From: JACCWP01 sp963801045
Lineage (GTDB): Bacteria; Actinomycetota; Actinomycetes; Propionibacteriales; Nocardioidaceae
Reading direction: 5' to 3'
NCBI GenBank assembly: GCA_963801045.1
Contig: CAWDDC010000004.1
Location: 558,001-622,000 of the forward strand
DNA length: 64,000 nt
Below, piece by piece: positions 8,799-16,760 of this stretch. The notes under the pieces are model-generated. The model had not been told where the DNA came from. It worked only from the letters and a program-made list of their open reading frames with translations, and ran no database searches. Numbering within the stretch: position 1 is the first letter of the stretch; each line of letters starts with the position of its first letter. Made by a program: the position numbers and the translations under genes.

Positions 8799-10145
8799 AT
8801 GGCCCGTCGCCCGTCCCCCCTGTACCTGCCCCGCGCGTACCGGCGCCCGGTCACCCGCCGCGGCGTGCTGCGCGGCGCCGCGATCGGCGGCGGCCTGGCG
8901 GCGTTCCCGGGCCTGGCCGCGTGTGGCGAGCGCGGGTCCAGCTCCGACGACTCGTCGAGCGGCGGGACGACCACGTCACTGGGGTCGAACTACTCCGACG
9001 AGGTGCCGAAGGCCGCGCTCGCCGCGAGCCTCGCCGCGTTCACCGAGGCCGAGGGCATCGACGTCGACGTCAACACCGTCGAGCACGAGCAGTTCCAGGA
9101 GCAGATCACCCGCTACCTGGGCAGCGGTCCCGACGACGTGTGGGCGTGGTTCGCCGGCTACCGGATGCGCTACTTCGCCGCGCAGGGCTTCGCCGGCGAC
9201 CTGTCCGGACTGTGGAGCGACACCCTCGACGACCAGTTCACCGACGCGTTCAAGCAGGCCTCGACCGGCGACGACGGCAAGCAGTACTTCGTGCCGTTCT
9301 ACAACTACCCGTGGGCGGTGTTCTACCGGAAGAGCCTGTTCGAGGAGAAGGGCTACGACATCCCCACGACCATGGACGACTTCGAGGCGCTCTGCCAGGA
9401 GATGCAGACCGACGGCCTGCAGCCGCTGGCCTTCGCCGACCAGGAGGGCTGGCCGGCGATGGGCACCTTCGACGCCATCAACTTCCGGCTCAACGGCTAC
9501 GACTTCCACGTCGCCCTGATGGCGGGCGAGGAGTCGTGGGACAGCGACGAGGTCAAGGCCGTCTTCGAGACGTGGCGCGACCGGATCATGCCCTACCAGA
9601 CGCCGGTCGACGAGGCGCTGGGCCTGGACTGGCTCGACGCCGCGCCCGACTTCGTGCAGAAGCGGGCGGGCATGTTCTACCTCGGCATGTTCGTGGGCCA
9701 GGCCTTCACCAAGGAGGAGGACCGCGAGGACCTCGACTTCTTCCCGTTCCCCGAGCTCAACCCCGAGTTCGGCCAGGACACGATCGACGCACCCATCGAC
9801 GGGTTCGCGATGGCCGCCGACCCCGACGACCAGGAGACGGCGGAGAAGCTGCTCGCCTGGTTCGGCAGCGCCGAGGGCCAGGAGGCATACCTGGCAGAGG
9901 ACCCGAACAACGTCGCGGCCAACACCGACGCCGACACGTCGAACTACAACAACCTGCAGAAGAAGGCGGTTGAGCTGATCGGCTCGGTCGACAACATCAC
10001 CCAGTTCCTCGACCGCGACACCGACCCGAGCTTCGCCTCGACGGTGATGATCTCCTCCATCCAGGACTTCCTGAAGGCCCCGGACGACATCGACAACATC
10101 TGTGCCAGCATCCAGGAGCAGGCGGCGTCGATCTTCGACGCCTGA
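8799..10145 (+). CDS. Sugar ABC transporter substrate-binding lipoprotein (Tat exported)
   Basis: 448 aa extracellular solute-binding protein of the MalE/UgpB type (family 1). The N-terminus has a twin-arginine motif (TRRGVLRG) followed by a hydrophobic stretch and the lipobox LAAC, so it should be exported folded by Tat and anchored by lipid. A serine/glycine/threonine linker follows the cysteine. Start is ATG 8799 behind GGAGGG; the longer upstream reading has no support. It leads an operon with two permeases, alpha-galactosidase and galactose-processing genes, so alpha- or beta-galactosides are the likely cargo (inference). No ATPase gene is in the operon; a shared MsiK-type ATPase is probably used, as in many actinobacteria. 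Confidence 0.93.
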   Translation: MARRPSPLYLPRAYRRPVTRRGVLRGAAIGGGLAAFPGLAACGERGSSSDDSSSGGTTTSLGSNYSDEVPKAALAASLAAFTEAEGIDVDVNTVEHEQFQEQITRYLGSGPDDVWAWFAGYRMRYFAAQGFAGDLSGLWSDTLDDQFTDAFKQASTGDDGKQYFVPFYNYPWAVFYRKSLFEEKGYDIPTTMDDFEALCQEMQTDGLQPLAFADQEGWPAMGTFDAINFRLNGYDFHVALMAGEESWDSDEVKAVFETWRDRIMPYQTPVDEALGLDWLDAAPDFVQKRAGMFYLGMFVGQAFTKEEDREDLDFFPFPELNPEFGQDTIDAPIDGFAMAADPDDQETAEKLLAWFGSAEGQEAYLAEDPNNVAANTDADTSNYNNLQKKAVELIGSVDNITQFLDRDTDPSFASTVMISSIQDFLKAPDDIDNICASIQEQAASIFDA

Positions 10146-10161
10146 GTCGAGGACCGCGCAC

Positions 10162-11097
10162 ATGACCTCGACCTCGGCACCGACCCGCCCGCCGCGCCGC
10201 AAGCGGCTCCGCCGGCTCACCCGGGCGGACAAGATCGTCCTCGCCGTGTTCATCGGCGTCCCGACGTTCCTGCACGTGTTCCTGATCTGGGTGCCCACGG
10301 TCGGCTCCGTCGTGCTGTCGTTCAGCAGCTGGGACGGCATCAGCCCGCTGGACCAGCTGGAGTGGGTCGCTGGCCGCAACTACGAGCAGATCTTCACGAT
10401 CTACCCGGACTTCTGGCCGGCGGTGCGCAACAACGTCATCTGGCTGGCCTTCTTCCTCATCGTGCCGACCACGATCGCGCTGCTGCTCGCCTACCTGCTG
10501 GACAAGAACCTCACCGGTACGCGCTTCTACCAGAGCGCGATCTTCGTCCCGGTCGTGCTGTCCGCCGCCCTCGTCGGGTTCATCTGGGAGCTGATCTACA
10601 AGGACGAGACCGGACTGCTCAACAACGTCATCCGCTCGACGGTCAACTCCGACTTCCATCGCCAGTGGCTGGCCGAGTCCGGGAACCTCTACGCGGTGCT
10701 CATCGCCGCGTCCTGGCGACACATCGGCTACGTGATGATCCTGTTCCTCGCCGGGCTGAAGAGCGTCGACCCGAACCAGCGTGAGGCGGCGGCCCTGGAC
10801 GGTGCCAACGAGTGGCAGATCTTCCGGCACGTGATCTTCCCCGCGCTCGCGCCGGTCAACGTGGTGGTGCTGGTGGTGACGGTCATCGAGTCGCTGCGTG
10901 CCTTCGACATCGTGTTCGTCATCAACAAGGGCCGCAACGGACTCGAGCTGGTGTCCGTGCTCATCTACGACAACGTCGTCGGTGAGGCGAGCCGGATCGG
11001 GTACGGCTCGGCGCTGGCGGTCATCTTGTTGATCATCACGATGATCGCCGTCCTGCCGTACCTCTACCGCACCTTCCACTCGGAGCTACCCCAGTGA
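10162..11097 (+). CDS. Sugar ABC transporter permease (MalF/UgpA type)
   Basis: 311 aa inner-membrane permease with about six transmembrane segments; the first follows a very basic N-terminus (RPPRRKRLRRLTRADK). The EAA loop that contacts the ATPase is present (EAAALDGANEWQIFRHVIFPAL). Start ATG 10162 has GAGGA upstream, 16 bases after the binding-protein stop; the longer in-frame reading overlaps that gene and is rejected. GTGA overlap joins it to the next permease. Together they form the transmembrane channel of the galactoside importer. Confidence 0.94.
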   Translation: MTSTSAPTRPPRRKRLRRLTRADKIVLAVFIGVPTFLHVFLIWVPTVGSVVLSFSSWDGISPLDQLEWVAGRNYEQIFTIYPDFWPAVRNNVIWLAFFLIVPTTIALLLAYLLDKNLTGTRFYQSAIFVPVVLSAALVGFIWELIYKDETGLLNNVIRSTVNSDFHRQWLAESGNLYAVLIAASWRHIGYVMILFLAGLKSVDPNQREAAALDGANEWQIFRHVIFPALAPVNVVVLVVTVIESLRAFDIVFVINKGRNGLELVSVLIYDNVVGEASRIGYGSALAVILLIITMIAVLPYLYRTFHSELPQ

Positions 11098-12029
11098 GCG
11101 CGCTCGGCTCGACCGCCGTCGACGAGATGCTCCACCCGCACCACCCGACCAGCGTGCCGGTGAAGGCACGGCGGTGGCCGGTGGTGCTGTCCTACGTCGT
11201 GCTGATCACTGCCACGGTCGGGGTGCTCACGCCGATCCTGTGGGCCATCTACACGTCACTGCGCCCGATCTCCGACACCCTCGAGAACGGCTACTTCTCC
11301 CTGCCAGGCGAGGGTCTGACGCTCGACAACTACACCACGGCCTGGGAGCGCGCCGACCTCGGAAGCTACTTCGTCAACACGCTGGTGATCGTGCTGCCGG
11401 CGGTCTTCGTGGTGCTGCTGCTGTCGTCGTTCATCGCCTACGCGGTCAGTCGCTTCTCCTTCAGACTGAACCTCGCGCTGCTGCTGCTGTTCACTGCCGG
11501 CAACCTGCTGCCGCAGCAGGTGGTCATCACGCCCCTCTACCTCATGTACTCCAAGGTCCTGTGGCTGCCGTTCGCCCTGAGCGAGGACGGCTACTGGATC
11601 AACTCGCAGACCGGGTTGGTGATGATCCACATCGCCTTCCAGATGGGCTTCTGCACGTTCGTCATGAGCTCGTACATGAAGACGATCCCGGGCGAGCTGA
11701 CCGAGGCGGCACTGGTCGACGGCGCCAGCGTGTGGCGGCAGTTCTTCTCGGTGATCCTGCCGTTGTGCCGGGCCCCGCTGGCAGCGCTGGCGACGCTGGA
11801 GTTCACCTGGATCTACAACGACTTCTTCTGGGCCCTGGTGCTGATGATCGGCAACCCGGCCGACCAGCCGATCACCACGGCGCTGAACTCGCTGACAGGT
11901 ACCTATTTCACCAACGACAACCTGGTGGCCGCGGGATCGGTCCTGGCCGCGCTGCCAACCATCCTGGTCTTCATCATCCTGCAGAAGCAGTTCGTGGGGG
12001 GTCTGACGCTCGGGGCCAACAAGGGATGA
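11094..12029 (+). CDS. Sugar ABC transporter permease (MalG/UgpE type)
   Basis: 311 aa partner permease, with about six membrane segments. The EAA motif appears as ELTEAALVDGASVWRQF. Start GTG 11094 overlaps the previous stop. It ends eight bases before the alpha-galactosidase start, consistent with one transcript and translational coupling. Cargo is inferred from the downstream glycosidase. Confidence 0.94.
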   Translation: MSALGSTAVDEMLHPHHPTSVPVKARRWPVVLSYVVLITATVGVLTPILWAIYTSLRPISDTLENGYFSLPGEGLTLDNYTTAWERADLGSYFVNTLVIVLPAVFVVLLLSSFIAYAVSRFSFRLNLALLLLFTAGNLLPQQVVITPLYLMYSKVLWLPFALSEDGYWINSQTGLVMIHIAFQMGFCTFVMSSYMKTIPGELTEAALVDGASVWRQFFSVILPLCRAPLAALATLEFTWIYNDFFWALVLMIGNPADQPITTALNSLTGTYFTNDNLVAAGSVLAALPTILVFIILQKQFVGGLTLGANKG

Positions 12030-12036
12030 TGTCGCG

Positions 12037-14166
12037 GTGACCACGACCATGCTGCGGCGCGCGGGGGCCGCGGTGCTGCTCACGCACGCCGGCGACGCCC
12101 TCCCCGCGATCGTCCACTGGGGAGCCGACGTGGGCGACCTCGACGACGCCGCGCGCGACGAGCTGGTCCGTGCCCTTGCCCCGCACTCGCCGCGGAGCGC
12201 GCTGGACGAGCCGGTACGCGTCGGGCTGCTCGCCGAGCCGGCCCGGGGGTGGAGCGGCCGCCCGGGTGTCGCCGGGCGCGGAACCGGAGCCTGGACGCCT
12301 GCGTTCCGCACCGAGTCCGTCGACGTCGACGACGACCCGGACGGCCCGGTCACCTGCACGGTCGAGGCCACCGACCCGGACCTGTCCCTGCGGCTGACGG
12401 TCACCGTCGAGCTGACGCCGCAGGGGGTGCTGCGGGTGCGGCACGCGCTGCGCAACGACGGGTCCGAGCCCTTCGGGCTGCACGCGCTGCTGCCCGCCCT
12501 GCCGCTGCCCGGGCCGGCCGTGGAGCTGCTCGACCTCACCGGCCGGTGGTGCCGCGAGCGGGCGCCGCAGCGGCACCCGCTGCACCAGGGCGCCTGGGTA
12601 CGCGACGCACGGCACGGGCGCACCGGTCACGACGCGACGCTGCTGATGGTGGTCGGCACCGCGGGCTTCGGCTTCGGGACCGGCGAGGTGTGGGGCGTGC
12701 ACACCGCCTGGAGCGGCGACCACACGACCTGGGCCGAGCGGCTGCCGTCGGGCGAGGGGCTGCTCGGTGGTGGCGAGCTGCTGGGCCCCGGCGAGGTGGT
12801 GCTCGCCCCCGGGGAGTCGTACCGGACGCCCTGGCTGGTGGCCGCGTGGTCCGACGAGGGGCTGGACGGACTGACCGCGCGGGTGCACGCCTACGTCCGG
12901 TCCCGGCCGGAGCACCCGCGGCGCCCGCGGCCCGTCGTGCTGAACACGTGGGAGGCCGTCTACATGCGCCACGACCTCGACGTCCTGCGCGGGCTGGCCG
13001 ACACGGCGTCCGCGCTGGGCGTCGAGCGGTTCGTGCTCGACGACGGCTGGTTCCACGGCCGGCGCGACGACCGCCGCGGTCTCGGTGACTGGTGGGTCGA
13101 CACGACCGTCTGGCCCGACGGGCTGCACCCGCTGGTCGACCACGTGCACGAGCTCGGGATGGAGTTCGGGCTCTGGGTCGAGCCCGAGATGGTCAACCTG
13201 GACAGCGATCTGGCCCGCGAGCACCCCGACTGGGTGCTGCGGGGCCGCGACGCCGACCCGCCCTCGTGGCGCCAGCAGCAGGTGCTCGACCTGCAGCACC
13301 CGGACGCCTACGCGCAGGTGCGCGATCAGCTGCTCGCGCTGCTCGACGAGTACGACATCGGGTTCCTCAAGTGGGACCAGAACCGGGACCTGGTCGACGC
13401 GGCCCACGGCGGCCGGCCGGCCGTGCACGGGCAGACACTCGCGGCGTACCGGTTGATGGACGACCTGGTGGCGGCCCATCCCGGCCTGGAGATCGAGAGC
13501 TGCTCGTCGGGCGGGGCGCGGGTCGACCTCGGGGTGCTCGAGCACACCCACCGGGTGTGGGCCAGCGACTGCAACGACGCCCTGGAGCGGCAGGCGATCC
13601 AGCGGTGGACCGGGTTGCTGCTGCCGCCCGAGCTGGTCGGCAGCCACGTGGGCCCCGCGGAGTCGCACACCACCGGCCGCGTGCACCGGCTGGGCTTCCG
13701 TGCGGCGACGGCGCTGTTCGGGCACTTCGGGATCGAGTGGGACGTCGCCTCGGCGAGCGACGACGAGCGGGCCGAGCTGGCGCGCTGGGTGGCGCTCTAC
13801 CGGGACGAGCGCGAGCTGCTGCACAACGGCCGGGTGGTGCGTGGCGACCACCCCGACCCCACGCTGTGGGTGCACGGCGTCGTCACCGCCGTGCGCGACC
13901 GCGGGCTGTACGCGGTCGTGCAGGTCGCGAGCTCACAGACCACCAGTCCGGTGCCGGTGCGCCTGCCCGGTCTCGACCCGGGCCGGCACTACCGGATCGA
14001 GGTGGTGGCCGGGGCCGAGACCTCACCGCTCCTGCACTCCCCGCCGAGCTGGACCACCGACGAGGTCGGACCGGTGCTCTCCGGCGCGGCGCTGGCGTCG
14101 GCCGGGCTCGGCCTGCCGACGCTGCCGCCCGAGTCGGCGCTGGTGCTGCGGGCGGTGCCGGCATGA
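12037..14166 (+). CDS. Alpha-galactosidase, glycoside hydrolase family 36
   Basis: 709 aa, normal for GH36. It hydrolyses alpha-1,6-galactosides such as melibiose and raffinose after import. The catalytic barrel (about 300-620) carries nucleophile Asp447 in FLKWDQNR and acid/base Asp511 in RVWASDCND; the substrate-binding LDDGWFHGRRDD and GLWVEPEMV motifs are also clear. No signal peptide. GTG 12037 is used; ATG 12049 is a possible alternative start. The 3' end overlaps the epimerase gene by ATGA. Confidence 0.96.
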   Translation: MTTTMLRRAGAAVLLTHAGDALPAIVHWGADVGDLDDAARDELVRALAPHSPRSALDEPVRVGLLAEPARGWSGRPGVAGRGTGAWTPAFRTESVDVDDDPDGPVTCTVEATDPDLSLRLTVTVELTPQGVLRVRHALRNDGSEPFGLHALLPALPLPGPAVELLDLTGRWCRERAPQRHPLHQGAWVRDARHGRTGHDATLLMVVGTAGFGFGTGEVWGVHTAWSGDHTTWAERLPSGEGLLGGGELLGPGEVVLAPGESYRTPWLVAAWSDEGLDGLTARVHAYVRSRPEHPRRPRPVVLNTWEAVYMRHDLDVLRGLADTASALGVERFVLDDGWFHGRRDDRRGLGDWWVDTTVWPDGLHPLVDHVHELGMEFGLWVEPEMVNLDSDLAREHPDWVLRGRDADPPSWRQQQVLDLQHPDAYAQVRDQLLALLDEYDIGFLKWDQNRDLVDAAHGGRPAVHGQTLAAYRLMDDLVAAHPGLEIESCSSGGARVDLGVLEHTHRVWASDCNDALERQAIQRWTGLLLPPELVGSHVGPAESHTTGRVHRLGFRAATALFGHFGIEWDVASASDDERAELARWVALYRDERELLHNGRVVRGDHPDPTLWVHGVVTAVRDRGLYAVVQVASSQTTSPVPVRLPGLDPGRHYRIEVVAGAETSPLLHSPPSWTTDEVGPVLSGAALASAGLGLPTLPPESALVLRAVPA

Positions 14167-15047
14167 TCCTCACCGCAGGTCCCTACTCGGCCACCGTCGA
14201 CCCGCTCGGCGCCACCCTGGAGCGTCTCAGCCACGAGGGCCGCGACCTGATCGTGCCGGCCGGGCCGGACACGCCCCCGGGCACCTATCGCGGTGCCACC
14301 ATCGCGCCCTGGCCCAACCGGGTCGGGAGCGGACGGTACCGGTTCGCCGGGATCGCGCACCAGCTGCCGATCAACGAACCCGCCCGCGGCCACGCGCTGC
14401 ACGGGTTCACGGCCGACCTGGTGTGGGTCGAGGCCCGCGAGTCGGAGACCCGTGCGGTGCTGCTGCTCGACCTGCCGCCGCAGCCGGGCTACCCGTTCTC
14501 GCTCCGGCTGGCGAAGACGTACGCGCTCTCCGACGACGGACTGCGGATGGAGCTCACCGCGCAGAACACCGGATCCGAGGAGGCTCCGTACGGGTGCACG
14601 ATCCACCCCTACCTCACCTGCGGCACCCCGACGGTCGACGGCGCCGTGCTCACGCTGCCGGCGGCGACCCGGGTGGAGGTCGACGACTGGCTGATCCCGG
14701 TCGGGACGGCGCCGGTGGAGTCGGTCGGCTGCGACTTCCGGGGCGGCGACATCATCGGGGACCGGTTCATCGACCACGCCTTCATCGACCTCGACGGTGC
14801 CGCCGACGGCACGGTGTCGGCCGAGGTGACCCGTCCGGACGGTGGCGGTGTGCGGATGTCCTGGGGACCGTGGGCGCGCTGGGTGCAGGTGCACACCGCC
14901 GACCGGCCCGAGCCGGCGGCGAACCGCGTCGGGCTGGCGCTCGAGCCGATGAGCTGTGCCCCCGACGCCTTCAACTCCGGCGACGGGTTGGTGGTGCTCC
15001 CACCCGGCGGGGAGCACGCGGCATGGTGGACGATCTCTGCGTGCTGA
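14163..15047 (+). CDS. Aldose 1-epimerase family protein (GalM-like)
   Basis: 294 aa cytosolic mutarotase-like protein that interconverts the anomers of galactose or a related aldose, supplying the alpha form to galactokinase. Family features are NRVGSGRYRF near the N-terminus, RGHALHGF with the catalytic histidine, and the C-terminal EPMSCAPDAFNSG carrying the catalytic glutamate. ATG 14163 overlaps the alpha-galactosidase stop, and the next gene overlaps its 3' end by 25 bases, so it lies mid-operon. Confidence 0.9.
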   Translation: MILTAGPYSATVDPLGATLERLSHEGRDLIVPAGPDTPPGTYRGATIAPWPNRVGSGRYRFAGIAHQLPINEPARGHALHGFTADLVWVEARESETRAVLLLDLPPQPGYPFSLRLAKTYALSDDGLRMELTAQNTGSEEAPYGCTIHPYLTCGTPTVDGAVLTLPAATRVEVDDWLIPVGTAPVESVGCDFRGGDIIGDRFIDHAFIDLDGAADGTVSAEVTRPDGGGVRMSWGPWARWVQVHTADRPEPAANRVGLALEPMSCAPDAFNSGDGLVVLPPGGEHAAWWTISAC

Positions 15048-15664
15048 CCGACCTGCGCGTACTGCTCACCGAGCACCGGCTGCTGGCGATCGTCCGGGGC
15101 GACGACCCCGAGGCGTCGCTGGGCTGCCTGCAGGTGCTCGCCGACGGCGGGGTGCGGCTGGCCGAGGTGTCGCTGACGGGCACGGGCGCGCTCGACGTGC
15201 TGCGCCGGGCGAGCGACGAGCTCGGCGACCGGCTGGCGCTTGGTGCCGGCACCGTGCTGACCGCCGGCCAGGCCCGCGAGGCCACGGCGGCCGGCGCCGC
15301 CTACGTCGTGACGCCCGCGGCCGGGCAGGGTGCCGACGCCGCGCTCGCCGACGGGGTACCCGTGATCACCGGCGCGCTGACGCCGACGGAGGTGTGGGCA
15401 GCGCACGCGCGGGGTGCTGCTGCCGTCAAGCTGTTCCCGGCCGCCACGGTCGGGCCGGACTACGTCCGGGCGTTGCGGGCGCCGTTCCCCGACGTGGCGC
15501 TGGTGGCCGTCGGTGGGGTCGACGAGTCGGACGTGGCCGGCTACCTCGAGGCGGGCGCGGTGGCGGTCGGTGTCGGGTCGCCGCTGCTCGGCGACGCGCC
15601 GGCGGGCGGTGACCTGGACGCCCTCGCGGACCGGGTGCGGCGCTTCCGCAAGGCGGCCGCATGA
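15023..15664 (+). CDS. KDPG/KDPGal-type aldolase
   Basis: 213 aa class I aldolase of the 2-dehydro-3-deoxy-phosphogluconate/6-phosphogalactonate family, cleaving the phosphorylated keto-acid to pyruvate and glyceraldehyde-3-phosphate. Visible active-site residues: Arg25 in LAIVRG, Glu48 in RLAEVS, GAGTVLT (75-81) and the Schiff-base Lys136 in AVKLFPA. Start ATG 15023 has GGGGAG eight bases upstream; it overlaps the epimerase gene by 25 bases. The next gene, a PfkB kinase, is joined by ATGA and probably makes its substrate. In this cluster the galactose-derived KDPGal is the likelier substrate (inference). Confidence 0.88.
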   Translation: MVDDLCVLTDLRVLLTEHRLLAIVRGDDPEASLGCLQVLADGGVRLAEVSLTGTGALDVLRRASDELGDRLALGAGTVLTAGQAREATAAGAAYVVTPAAGQGADAALADGVPVITGALTPTEVWAAHARGAAAVKLFPAATVGPDYVRALRAPFPDVALVAVGGVDESDVAGYLEAGAVAVGVGSPLLGDAPAGGDLDALADRVRRFRKAAA

Positions 15665-16602
15665 GCCCCGCAGCTGTCGGCCGGGTGGTCTGCGTCGGCG
15701 AGACGATGGTCAGCGTGCGCGTGCAGGGCCGGCTGAAGCTGGGGCACCCGGCGGTGACCTCGATCGGCGGCTCGGAGAGCAACGTCGCGATCGGGCTGGC
15801 CAGGCTCGGCCACGAGGTGGCGTGGGTGGGGGCCGTCGGCGCCGACGAGCCCGGCGAGCTGGTCGTACGCACCCTGCGGGCCGAGGGCGTCGACGTCGGC
15901 CACGTGCGCCGCGACCCCACCCGCCCGACCGGGGTGATGTTCCGCGAGCAGCGCACCGGCGACATCGCCCGGGTCGACTACGTACGAGCGGGTTCGGCCG
16001 GCTCGGCCGTCGACGACGACCTGGTGAGCCGGGCGCTGCACCCGACGCCGGCGCTGGTGCACGTCAGCGGTGTCACCGCCGCGGTGTCGCCGGTGGCCGC
16101 GGCCGCGACCGCCACCGCGCTGCGCGAGGCCCGGCGCCTGGGGGCGGTCACCAGTCTCGACATCAATCACCGGTCGCGGCTCTGGTCCGCCGACGAGGCC
16201 TCCGCCGCTCTGACACCGCTGCTCGCCGACGTGGACGTGTTGTTCGCCTCCGCCGACGAGCTGCCGCTGGTGCACGCCGGCGCGACCACGCCGCCGTCGC
16301 CCGGTGGGCCGGCGGAGGTGGTCGTCACCCACGGTGCGGGGGGTGCCGAGGCGTGGGGGCCGGACGTGCACCACCGGGAGCGCGCACGGCCGGTCCGGGT
16401 CGTCGACGTGGTCGGCGCGGGCGACGCGTTCGTCGCCGGCTACCTGTCCGCGCGGCTGGACGGGCTCGGTCTCACCGAGCGGCTGGTACGCGGCAGCGAC
16501 GTCGCGGCCGTGGCCGTCTCCAGCGCCGGGGACTGGGAAGGGCTGCCGACCCGCGCGGAGCTCGCCACGCTCGGCGGGCCCCACGACGGCACCCTGCGCT
16601 GA
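15661..16602 (+). CDS. PfkB-family sugar-acid kinase, probably 2-keto-3-deoxygluconate/galactonate kinase
   Basis: 313 aa ribokinase-fold kinase. GGSESNVAIGLARLG is the N-terminal PfkB signature and DVVGAGDAFVAGYL the C-terminal one, with the catalytic aspartate. The pairing with the aldolase (ATGA overlap) points to phosphorylation of 2-keto-3-deoxy-galactonate or -gluconate. Classical DgoK enzymes belong to another kinase family, so this would be a KdgK-type replacement. Galactose dehydrogenase and galactonate dehydratase, which would make the substrate, are not in the window. The gene ends within the first copy of the tandem repeat. Confidence 0.82.
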   Translation: MSPAAVGRVVCVGETMVSVRVQGRLKLGHPAVTSIGGSESNVAIGLARLGHEVAWVGAVGADEPGELVVRTLRAEGVDVGHVRRDPTRPTGVMFREQRTGDIARVDYVRAGSAGSAVDDDLVSRALHPTPALVHVSGVTAAVSPVAAAATATALREARRLGAVTSLDINHRSRLWSADEASAALTPLLADVDVLFASADELPLVHAGATTPPSPGGPAEVVVTHGAGGAEAWGPDVHHRERARPVRVVDVVGAGDAFVAGYLSARLDGLGLTERLVRGSDVAAVAVSSAGDWEGLPTRAELATLGGPHDGTLR

Positions 16603-16667
16603 CGCGCCCTGACGCGCCCTGACGCGCCCTGACGCGCCCTGACGCGCCCTGACGCGCCCTGACGCGC
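16601..16667. repeat. 10-bp tandem repeat, about 6.7 perfect copies
   Basis: Unit GACGCGCCCT repeats six times without error (16601-16660), followed by a partial seventh copy (GACGCGC, 16661-16667). The kinase stop codon overlaps the first copy. Period is one helical turn. It lies between convergent-free, same-strand genes and overlaps no downstream coding sequence. It could be a variable-number repeat or a spacer; no known element matches. Confidence 0.9.
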
Positions 16668-16683
16668 TGGGGCCACTCGGCGC

Positions 16684-16689
16684 TACCGT
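16684..16689 (+). promoter_or_regulatory. Weak -10-like box before a short upstream ORF
   Basis: TACCGT ends eight bases before the ATG at 16698. Position and lack of a ribosome site suggest a leaderless start for the short ORF at 16698-16757. Confidence 0.3.
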
Positions 16690-16697
16690 GGGCGGAC

Positions 16698-16757
16698 ATG
16701 GACGACAGCGAAAGACCCGTGCGACCAGCCGCTGTCCCGTTCCCCGGGAACCGGTGA
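16698..16757 (+). CDS. Possible 19-residue upstream ORF in frame with the CNNM gene
   Basis: ATG 16698 opens a 19-codon ORF (begins MDDSERPVRP) that stops at TGA 16755-16757. The GTG of the downstream gene follows three bases later in the same frame. It is too short to judge by composition. A leaderless start and stop-restart coupling would explain why GTG 16761 lacks a good ribosome site. A different reading is that the TGA is an error and the downstream protein is 21 residues longer. Neither is proven. Confidence 0.3.
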   Translation: MDDSERPVRPAAVPFPGNR

Positions 16758-16760
16758 CCG

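Noticed and set aside
16601..16667. CRISPR-like array
   Set aside because: The repeats are 10 bp and directly adjacent, with no spacers and no cas genes nearby.
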